Shown here: positions 1-6,557 of the stretch, in pieces
How the letters are laid out: each line of letters begins with the position of its first letter
Position numbering within the stretch: the first letter of the stretch is position 1
Source: Vicinamibacteria bacterium
GTDB taxonomy: Bacteria > Acidobacteriota > Vicinamibacteria > Fen-336 > JAGNNV01
Assembly: GCA_019694155.1 (NCBI GenBank)
Contig: JAIBCN010000177.1
Location: 1 to 64,000 of the forward strand
Direction: 5' to 3'
DNA: 64,000 bases
Position numbers and translations under genes: made by a program
The notes under the pieces: model-generated
Database searches by the model: none
The model's input: only the letters and a program-made list of their open reading frames with translations
What the model was told of the DNA's origin: nothing

Positions 1-360
1 ATGACCGCGGAGCAGGAGAAGCTCTTCGGCATCGAGAAGCTCAACGTGCCCCGCTCGAAGATTCCCGCGGCCACCCACGTCGACTACTCCGCCCGCATTC
101 AGACCGTGCACCGCGAGACCAACCCGCGCTACTACGAACTCATCAACGAGTTCTTCCGGCTCACCGGGTGCCCGGTGGTCGTCAACACCTCCTTCAATGT
201 GCGGGGCGAGCCCATCGTCTGCACTCCCGAAGACGCCTATCGCTGCTTCATGCGCTCGGACATCGACGTCCTGGTCGTCGACCAGTGGATCTTCCTCAAG
301 GAAGACCAGCCCGTGGTCGAAGACGACAGGAAGTGGATGCAGGAGTTCGAGCTTGACTGA
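1..360 (+). CDS. Carbamoyltransferase, C-terminal fragment (NodU/CmcH family)
   Basis: This is the last 119 residues of a carbamoyltransferase, cut by the left edge of the window; full-length members are near 550-600 residues, so the ATG at base 1 is probably internal. The family moves a carbamoyl group from carbamoyl phosphate to a hydroxyl on a sugar or natural product through a carbamoyl-adenylate intermediate. The fragment shows the conserved C-terminal block: VDYSARIQTV near residue 28, YYELINEFF near 44, and NTSFNVRGEPIVCTPEDAY at about 62-80, followed by a short hydrophobic strand ending DVLVVDQWIF. Four bases separate it from an SxtJ-like gene, a pairing common in glycan or natural-product loci. 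The substrate cannot be told from this fragment. Confidence 0.85.
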   Translation: MTAEQEKLFGIEKLNVPRSKIPAATHVDYSARIQTVHRETNPRYYELINEFFRLTGCPVVVNTSFNVRGEPIVCTPEDAYRCFMRSDIDVLVVDQWIFLKEDQPVVEDDRKWMQEFELD

Positions 361-364
361 CGCC

Positions 365-772
365 ATGACCGCGCATCCCCCCGCGACCACGAAGGACCTG
401 CGGAGTTTTGGCTTCACCTTCGGAGCCGTGGCTCTGGTTTTCGCCCTTTTCCTGCTGTGGCGCGGCCGGCCGAGCGCTCCCTGGTTCCTGGGCGCTTCCC
501 TCCTCTTCTTCGCGGTCGGCGGCATCGCCCCGGGCCTGCTGCGTCCGGCGTTCGGCCCCTGGATGAAGTTCGCGGAAGTCCTCGGTTACGTGAACACGCG
601 AATCCTGCTGGGCCTCTTCTTCCTCGTCGGCATCACTCCCACGGGTCTGCTCATGCGCGGCGCCGGCAAGGACCCGATGAGCCGGACGTTCAAGAGAAAA
701 GGCGACAGCTCGTACTGGACAAAGCCCACGCCCCACGCCGACGGCACCCGCCACTTCGACCGTCAGTTCTGA
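365..772 (+). CDS. SxtJ-like small membrane protein
   Basis: A 135-residue integral membrane protein. Hydrophobic segments lie at about residues 14-30, 36-55 and 75-93, followed by a polar tail ending in a basic and aromatic stretch (MSRTFKRKGDSSYWTK near 101-116). This matches the SxtJ family, which almost always sits directly downstream of a carbamoyltransferase and has no defined enzymatic role. The start is taken at the ATG four bases after the carbamoyltransferase stop because the reading frame upstream of it is only the out-of-frame shadow of that gene. Co-transcription with the carbamoyltransferase is likely. Confidence 0.75.
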   Translation: MTAHPPATTKDLRSFGFTFGAVALVFALFLLWRGRPSAPWFLGASLLFFAVGGIAPGLLRPAFGPWMKFAEVLGYVNTRILLGLFFLVGITPTGLLMRGAGKDPMSRTFKRKGDSSYWTKPTPHADGTRHFDRQF

Positions 773-795
773 CCCCCCCTTGGGGGCGCTTCCCC
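773..795 (+). terminator. Possible G/C palindrome after the SxtJ-like gene
   Basis: Directly after the stop codon, CCCCC-TT-GGGGG (775-786) overlaps a second possible pairing of GGGG with CCCC at 792-795. It could end transcription of the upstream pair, but there is no T-run, so intrinsic termination is weakly supported. Confidence 0.25.
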
Positions 796-829
796 GCGTC
801 GCGTTCAAACCATTGACGCGTTCGTTGCC

Positions 830-844
830 TGGAATGGGACTTGC
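830..844 (+). promoter_or_regulatory. Sigma-54-type promoter of the Fis-like gene
   Basis: TGGAATGGGACTTGC has the GG-N10-GC spacing of a -24/-12 element (GG at 831-832, GC at 843-844). It differs at only three positions from the TGGCACGGGACTTGG elements at 31333 and 60526. The predicted start near 856 leaves a leader of about 170 nt before the Fis-like start codon. Confidence 0.55.
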
Positions 845-1027
845 TGAGTAACCCAGTGTGATCAGCCATGTGTCGCCGTCGTATCAGGGAATGAATCCCC
901 GCCGAGCGCGGGCTGGTCAAAGTGCTGCCGCAAACCTCAGGAAATCGCTCAGGATGGGCATCGACCGTTCGGTTTCGGACAGCGCGAAGGCATACACCCA
1001 TTGTCCGTTATCGAACGAGGAGCGTTC

Positions 1028-1291
1028 ATGAGCGAACTGGCACAGACTCTTTCAATACCCGAAGGGCAAACTCTCAAGGATCTCGTTCAGGAGTACGAGC
1101 GGCAGCTTCTCCTGATGGCCCTGGAACTCGCGGGCTGGAATCAGCGGCGGGTGGCCGCGTCCCTCGGCCTTCTGCCTTCGACCCTGTCGGAGAAGATGAA
1201 GAGGCTGGGTCTGCGGGCGACCCGTCCCGAAATGGTGATCAACGATTCCCTCTCGCCCATGCCGAGGGAACAGTCGGTTCCCGCTCCCTAG
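1028..1291 (+). CDS. Small Fis-type helix-turn-helix DNA-binding protein
   Basis: An 87-residue protein made almost entirely of a Fis-type fold: an amphipathic helix (LKDLVQEYERQLLLMALELA, about residues 16-35) followed by a helix-turn-helix (NQRRVAASLGLLPSTLSEKM, about 39-58). This is the same DNA-binding module found at the C-terminus of NtrC-family activators, here standing alone without receiver or AAA+ domain. The start at 1028 is preferred over the upstream GTG at 1001 because GAGGAG ends five bases before it. A sigma-54-type promoter lies at 830-844. It converges on the following gene with a one-base gap. It may be a nucleoid or transcription factor; its target is unknown. Confidence 0.75.
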   Translation: MSELAQTLSIPEGQTLKDLVQEYERQLLLMALELAGWNQRRVAASLGLLPSTLSEKMKRLGLRATRPEMVINDSLSPMPREQSVPAP

Positions 1292-1292
1292 C

Positions 1293-2483
1293 TCAGTCTC
1301 GCGCGTCGAGCGAGCTCCCGAGGGTCATCCGCTTCCACCATTTCCGCCACCACGGCAAAGGCGGGCCGGCGGCGAGAGCGGCCTCGGGGTGCAGTTGCTT
1401 GCCGGTGGCGAACTCGGCCTGCACCAGTTCCGCCATGATCCGCGCGATCTCCTCCGGAGCCACGGGCCCGCGTTCCGAGCGGTGGAGCGCCGCCACCTCT
1501 TCCACGTTGTGGCGGCCATCCAGACGGTTCCAGACGAAGAGACCCAGGCTCGAGAGTTGATGGTAGGCGCCGAGCCGTCCCGGGTCGGCCAGCACCCAGA
1601 TGGTCTCGCCGGTGGCCGTCGGCCTCGGTTGGAGCACCACTCCCGGCTTTGCCACCGGACGGTCCCGCTGGCGCATGAGTTCGACGATGTGAGCGGCCAC
1701 GCGCTTGTCGCGGTCGAGTTCCTCGAGGAGATCGTCGCGATGGAGCGCCAGAAGCTCGGCCTGATCCACCACGCGCAGTGACGCGTCGCGTGGGGTGCTC
1801 GTGAGCAGCGCCGACTCGCCCACGATCTCGCCCGCCTCGAGCCGCGCGACCACTCGCGGCCCCCCGGGTTCCTGACGAATCACCTCGAGTGCGCCGCTCC
1901 GGACGAGGTAGCACACGTCTCCGGGATCACCCTGGTTGAAAACCGTCGAGCCCGGGGCGAAGTCGAGGGTCTTCAGCCGGGAGCCGAAGTCGCGCAAACG
2001 CTCCGGCGTCAGCCGCTCGAAGGGGCGCGTGCACTTCACGAAAGACCGGACGAGGGCCTGGTCCGCGGCTTCCACCATGACCTCGCGGGCCTCCGGATAC
2101 TGATCGAGAACCTGATTCAGATGGATTCCCTTGAGCGTCGAGGTGAGCAGAGGCTTTGTCGCGGTGACGCGGGCCGTCCGCCGCCGCGAGGCGAGCAGCA
2201 GGCCGATCTCTCCGAACATCTCTCCCTCACCGAGGCGGCTCAGGGGCGCCCGTCCCTCGGGCGTCCTGATCGAGACCTCGACTTCTCCCTCTTCGATCAG
2301 GAAGAGGCGATCCGCCGGCTCACCCTCATCGAGGACGAGTGCGAATGCCGGATAGGACTGCTCGGCAAGGTGCGCGGCAAGCGCCTGTCGCGCAGGTACA
2401 GGGAGGCGGGTGAACGCGGGGATGCCGCGGAGAAGCCTCTGCTGCGGATCACCGAATCTGTGAGGAGGGAACGGGAACTCCAT
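1293..2483 (-). CDS. Double cyclic-nucleotide-binding protein with PqqD-like tail
   Basis: A 396-residue soluble protein. Two cyclic-nucleotide-binding (Crp-like) beta-barrel domains occupy about residues 22-128 and 155-262; each shows the typical GE(x)FGEIGLL or GEIVGESALL phosphate-binding cassette. The tail at about 283-362 (YHQLSSLGLFVWNRLDG, then a helix and AELVQAEFATG) looks like a PqqD/RRE winged-helix peptide-recognition domain. There is no helix-turn-helix of the Crp type, so it is probably not a classical transcription factor. It may sense a nucleotide and bind a peptide or partner, but neither ligand is identifiable from sequence. It is divergent from the MFS gene and no clear ribosome binding site precedes its ATG. 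Confidence 0.75.
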   Translation of the reverse strand: MEFPFPPHRFGDPQQRLLRGIPAFTRLPVPARQALAAHLAEQSYPAFALVLDEGEPADRLFLIEEGEVEVSIRTPEGRAPLSRLGEGEMFGEIGLLLASRRRTARVTATKPLLTSTLKGIHLNQVLDQYPEAREVMVEAADQALVRSFVKCTRPFERLTPERLRDFGSRLKTLDFAPGSTVFNQGDPGDVCYLVRSGALEVIRQEPGGPRVVARLEAGEIVGESALLTSTPRDASLRVVDQAELLALHRDDLLEELDRDKRVAAHIVELMRQRDRPVAKPGVVLQPRPTATGETIWVLADPGRLGAYHQLSSLGLFVWNRLDGRHNVEEVAALHRSERGPVAPEEIARIMAELVQAEFATGKQLHPEAALAAGPPLPWWRKWWKRMTLGSSLDARD

Positions 2484-2583
2484 TGGGGATCTTTTCGCCT
2501 CGATTCAGAGCGTCGCGATTGTAGCCGAGCGCGGGCAACCCACGTGGACAGGACTCGACCCGGCCACCTAGGCTCTCCCCCCC

Positions 2584-3810
2584 ATGCTCTCAACCTGGCG
2601 CCTGTTGCGCGCACTCCCGCGGCCTGTGCAGATCCTGATCGCGGGCACGTTCGTCAACAAGGCGGGAACCTACATCGTCCCGTACCTCACGATCGTCCTC
2701 ATGCGCGACTTCCGCCTCTCCCCCGTCGAGGCAGGCCTCGCCGTCGCCGCCTACGGATTCGGATCGCTCGTTTCGATCTTCGCGGGCGGACAGACCGCCG
2801 ACCGCCTGGGCCGGCGGTCGACCATGCTGCTCTCTCTGTTCGGGTCGGGGTTCCTGGCCTTGTGCCTCGGCTTCGCCCCGAACCTCCGCGCTTTCGTTCT
2901 GCTCCTGCTCGGCTTCGGTTTCCTCGCCGATCTCTTTCAACCAGCCGCTTCCGCCATCGTCACGGATCTCGTGCCGAAGGAGCAGCGCAAGGTCGGCTTC
3001 GCCGGGCTGCGCCTCGCCATCAACCTCGGCTTCGCCGCGGGCGTGGTGGTCGGCGGCTTCCTCGTCGACTGGGACTGGCGTTTCCTTTTCTGGGGGGACG
3101 GAATGAGCACACTCGCCTACGGCCTCGTCATCCTGTTCTTCATCTCCGAGACCCGTCCCCTGGGCCGGGAGGGAGAGGTCGCGGAGTCTCCGTTCCAGGA
3201 CCGCCCCTTCCTCCGGCTCGTGGCCGCGAGCGCTGCCTTTCCCTTCCTCATGTTCGCGGTGATGACCGTCCTGCCCATCACGCTCACCGAGGGCGCCTCC
3301 TATCCCAGCCGGACATATGGTTACATCGTCGGCCTGAACGGCCTTCTGGTGGCCATACTGGAACTGCCCGTCGCCGCCCGACTCCCCACCGCGTCGCGTC
3401 TGAGCCTCGCCGCCTCCGGCCTCGCCGTCGCCGCCGTCGGAGTGGCCCTGAACGGCGCGCCGCCAGACCGGTCGGTCTACGTGATCGCGATTCTCCTGGT
3501 CACCGCGGGTGAGATCGTCATGATGCCGCAGCTCTCGGCCGCCGTCGCCGACTGGGCGCCGCGTCTCTCACGCGGACGGTACATCAGCCTCTTTCAATCG
3601 AGCTGGACCTTCGCCAAGGCCACCTCGCCACTCCTGTTCCTGCCCTTGCGGGCGCGCCTGGGCGACCGGCTCTTCTGGCCCCTCCTCGGAGCGAGCGCCT
3701 TCCCCGCCTTCATCCTGCTCCTGACCCTGGGACACGAGGACCGCGCTCGCCGCCACGGCCATCCGGACGATCTGCCGGAAGCGAGCGTCGAGTGCCGGGC
3801 CGAGGCGTAG
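2584..3810 (+). CDS. Major facilitator superfamily transporter
   Basis: A 408-residue polytopic membrane protein with the twelve-helix MFS pattern. The motif A loop between helices 2 and 3 is clear (GGQTADRLGRR, residues 68-78), and a conserved FAGLRLAINLGFAAG block follows near 137-151. The length and the motif fit the drug/proton antiporter-like branch, but the substrate cannot be inferred. It converges with the histidine kinase gene, nine bases separating the stops. No obvious Shine-Dalgarno sequence precedes the ATG. Confidence 0.8.
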   Translation: MLSTWRLLRALPRPVQILIAGTFVNKAGTYIVPYLTIVLMRDFRLSPVEAGLAVAAYGFGSLVSIFAGGQTADRLGRRSTMLLSLFGSGFLALCLGFAPNLRAFVLLLLGFGFLADLFQPAASAIVTDLVPKEQRKVGFAGLRLAINLGFAAGVVVGGFLVDWDWRFLFWGDGMSTLAYGLVILFFISETRPLGREGEVAESPFQDRPFLRLVAASAAFPFLMFAVMTVLPITLTEGASYPSRTYGYIVGLNGLLVAILELPVAARLPTASRLSLAASGLAVAAVGVALNGAPPDRSVYVIAILLVTAGEIVMMPQLSAAVADWAPRLSRGRYISLFQSSWTFAKATSPLLFLPLRARLGDRLFWPLLGASAFPAFILLLTLGHEDRARRHGHPDDLPEASVECRAEA

Positions 3811-3819
3811 CCCCGGAAG

Positions 3820-5169
3820 CTAGCGCTTCGGAAGAGGGATCCGCAGCCGGGCGCAGACACCGGAGCGATCGGTGCGATTCTCCAGAGCGAGCGACCCTCC
3901 GTGTCCCTCCGCGATCTGGCGGGTGAGCACCAGACCGATTCCCGAGCCGCCGGGCTTGGTGGAAAAGAAGGGAACGAACAGATTCGATGTGGTCGGGAGA
4001 CCGGGTCCCTCGTCCTCGACCAGGATCTCCAGAGCTCCGCCGGAGACGTGCCAGCTCACGCGCACACCGCCGCCCTGTTCCTGGGCGGCCTCGACGCCGT
4101 TGCGAATCAGGTTGATGAGCGCCTGCTCGAGCTGCGTGGCGTCCGCCACCAGCGTGAGCGCGGGGCCGGGCTCGACCGTGACGCCACGCCTGGATTCGAG
4201 CACGGTGACGCGGCGGATGAGATCGGCCACGTCGAGAGGCGCCAGGGAAGGCGCAGGCAGGCGGGCGAGGCGCGCATACGCCTCGGTGAAGCGCGCGAGC
4301 GACTCCGAGCGGGACGCGATCACCGCGAGGCCGCGGCGGAGATCGTCATCGAAGTCGGAAGGGCGCGGGGTGCGCGAGAGGAGCGTCTCGAGGCTCCCCG
4401 CGATCGACTGAATGGGCGCAAGCGAGTTGTTGAGCTCGTGCCCGATGACCCGGATCAGGCGCTGCCATGCCTGTCGCTCTTCGTCGCGAAGGGCGCGGCT
4501 CACGTTGGTGAGCACGAGCAGATGATGGGGGCGCCCTCCCTGCCTGAACAGAGACCGCCTCACCTCAAATCGGCCCGGCCGCCCCGCGAAGCCCGCATCC
4601 ATCACGCGTGGGGCCTCGCCGCGCAGCGCCTCGCCGAGCCCGAGATCGGTGGCGGTCCGGCCGAGCGCCCGCTCGGCCGCGAAGCCCAGAAGGCCTTCGC
4701 CCGCGCGATTCACGAGGCGCAGCTGCTCGCCCTCGTCGAAAGCGAAGACGGCGACGTCGATCTCCTCCATGACGCTTCGCAGAAGGCCCGTGGCCTCGAG
4801 CGCCCCCAGGCGCTGGAACTTCAACGTCTCCGCGAGTGTGTTGACTTCGAAAAGAACCTGGGAGAGCGCGTCCTCCCCTCCTCTTCCGCGGGCGCGGAAG
4901 GAGAAGTCCTCCTCGCGCAGGGCCGCGAGCAGGTTCGACACCGTCTGCATGGGGCGCACCACCGTCATCTGCGCCGCGCGAGCGAGGCCGAGCCACACGG
5001 CCAGGATCAGGATCGACAGGGTCCAGCGGAGCTCGGTGTCGTGTGGCCGGCCCCACAGCCAGCCCAGGAGGAACAGACAGCCGGGAAGCCCGGCGAGGAA
5101 GGCGAAGAGAAAGACGCGGGAGTCGAGCGAGAGAGAGCGCGGAGCTCCGTCAGGCGCCGCGGAGGTCAG
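3820..5169 (-). CDS. NtrY-like membrane sensor histidine kinase
   Basis: The last gene of the large minus-strand permease operon. It is probably the kinase for the response regulator immediately upstream. Reading back from the obvious domains gives two membrane helices (VFLFAFLAGLPGCLFLLGWL and TLSILILAVWLGLARAA), a HAMP-like linker, a PAS-like domain, the phosphoacceptor box IGHELNNSLAPIQ, then N-box INLIRNGVEA, DEGPGL and GSGIGLVL ATP-binding motifs. The frame is open back to 5241 but has no ATG, GTG or TTG before a GTG at 4998, which lies inside the second helix. A CTG at 5169, one base after the regulator stop, is my best guess for a translationally coupled start; the N-terminus is therefore uncertain. 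Confidence 0.8.
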   Translation of the reverse strand: MTSAAPDGAPRSLSLDSRVFLFAFLAGLPGCLFLLGWLWGRPHDTELRWTLSILILAVWLGLARAAQMTVVRPMQTVSNLLAALREEDFSFRARGRGGEDALSQVLFEVNTLAETLKFQRLGALEATGLLRSVMEEIDVAVFAFDEGEQLRLVNRAGEGLLGFAAERALGRTATDLGLGEALRGEAPRVMDAGFAGRPGRFEVRRSLFRQGGRPHHLLVLTNVSRALRDEERQAWQRLIRVIGHELNNSLAPIQSIAGSLETLLSRTPRPSDFDDDLRRGLAVIASRSESLARFTEAYARLARLPAPSLAPLDVADLIRRVTVLESRRGVTVEPGPALTLVADATQLEQALINLIRNGVEAAQEQGGGVRVSWHVSGGALEILVEDEGPGLPTTSNLFVPFFSTKPGGSGIGLVLTRQIAEGHGGSLALENRTDRSGVCARLRIPLPKR

Positions 5170-5170
5170 A

Positions 5171-6532
5171 TCAGAGCCCGTGCCGCTCGATCCGGCGATA
5201 GAGCGCGCTTCTCGAGAGGCCGAGGGCGTCCGCCGCGCGCGTCACGTTGCCCTCGAAGCGGCTGAGCGTCTTCTTGATGAGGAAGGCCTCCACCTCCTCG
5301 AGGCTCATGTCCTCGAGGCGGCCCCCGCGCGGCTCTCCGGAGACGCGCAGGGCCAGGTCGGCGGCGCCGATGCGCTCCCCTGCGGACAGGAGCACCGCGC
5401 GCTCCACGGCGTGGTCGAGTTCCCGCACGTTCCCCGGCCAGCCATGGTCGAGGAGCGCCTGGGTCGCCGCCGCATCGAAAGCCGTCACCTTCTTGCGATA
5501 ACGGGCGGCATGCGCGGAGAGGAAGTATGAGGCGAGGGCCGGAATGTCCTCCCGCCGATCGCGCAGCGGAGGAATCCGGATCTCGATCGTGTTCAGGCGG
5601 AACTGCAGGTCCTGCCGGAAGCGGCCGGCCGCGACCTCGGCGTCGAGATCGGCATTGGTGGCCGAGATGATCCGCACGTTCGCCTTGCGCGTGCGCGAGG
5701 ACCCCACGGGCTCGAACTCACCCGTCTCCACCACGCGGAGCAGCTTCGACTGCAGTCCCGAGGTCACGTTCGCGATCTCATCGAGGAACAGGGTTCCCCC
5801 ATCCGCGAGCTCGAAGCGGCCCACCCGGTCGGCCCGGGCATCCGTGAAAGCGCCGCGCACGTGGCCGAAGAGTTCGCTCTCGAACACGCCTTCGGAGAGG
5901 CCGCCCACGTTCACGGTGACGAGCGCCTTGCTCTTGCGGTTCGACACCGCGTGCAGCGCCTGCGCGACCGTGCCCTTCCCGGAGCCGTTCTCTCCCAGCA
6001 GGAGCACGTTGGCGTCGGATGGGCCCACCCGACGCACCATGTCCATCACCTTCTTCATGCTCGGCGACTCGGCGATGACCTCGAGCTTCGTCTCGCCGCG
6101 GAGGGCCCGATTCTCGCTCTCCAGCCGTCGCCCGTGGCGCAGGGCCTTCGCGAGCTCGGCCTGCGTGCGCAGGATGGCGATGAGCCGCGCGTTCTCCCAC
6201 GGCTTGCTCACGAAGTCCCGCGCGCCGTTGCGCATGGCCTCCACGGCCAGACTGACGCTCGCCCAGGCCGTCATGACCACCACGGGCAGGGTCTCGTCGA
6301 GTTCGCGAATCCTCGCGAGGAGGTCCATGCCTTCCCGACCCGAGGTGGTGTCGCGCGTGTAGTTGAGATCGATGAGCGCCACGTCGAACTCCCGTCCCTC
6401 GAGGGCGGCCCACGCCGCGGCGGGAGAGCCCGCGGTCTCTATGGTGAAGCCCTCGGACTTGAGCAGGAGCCGCAGGGCCTCGAGAACATCCTGCTGGTCG
6501 TCGGCTACGAGAATGCGGGGAGTTGAGGTCAC
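5171..6532 (-). CDS. NtrC-family sigma-54 response regulator
   Basis: A 453-residue three-domain activator. The receiver domain (1-120) has D11, D12, phosphoacceptor D55 and K110. The AAA+ domain has Walker A GENGSGKG (180-187), Walker B FLDE (249-252) and a sigma-54 contact loop reading GAFTDA (227-232) instead of the usual GAFTGA. A Fis-type helix-turn-helix ends the protein (TRAADALGLSRSALYRRIER, 431-450). The GTG start at 6532 was chosen because the receiver begins four residues later and GGTGG precedes it; upstream in-frame codons lie in the end of ADOP-1. It overlaps neither neighbour and ends one base before the kinase frame. It is the natural candidate to act at the sigma-54-type promoters in this window. 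Confidence 0.9.
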   Translation of the reverse strand: MTSTPRILVADDQQDVLEALRLLLKSEGFTIETAGSPAAAWAALEGREFDVALIDLNYTRDTTSGREGMDLLARIRELDETLPVVVMTAWASVSLAVEAMRNGARDFVSKPWENARLIAILRTQAELAKALRHGRRLESENRALRGETKLEVIAESPSMKKVMDMVRRVGPSDANVLLLGENGSGKGTVAQALHAVSNRKSKALVTVNVGGLSEGVFESELFGHVRGAFTDARADRVGRFELADGGTLFLDEIANVTSGLQSKLLRVVETGEFEPVGSSRTRKANVRIISATNADLDAEVAAGRFRQDLQFRLNTIEIRIPPLRDRREDIPALASYFLSAHAARYRKKVTAFDAAATQALLDHGWPGNVRELDHAVERAVLLSAGERIGAADLALRVSGEPRGGRLEDMSLEEVEAFLIKKTLSRFEGNVTRAADALGLSRSALYRRIERHGL

Positions 6533-6557
6533 AGAACCACCGAGTATATGAGGCGGA

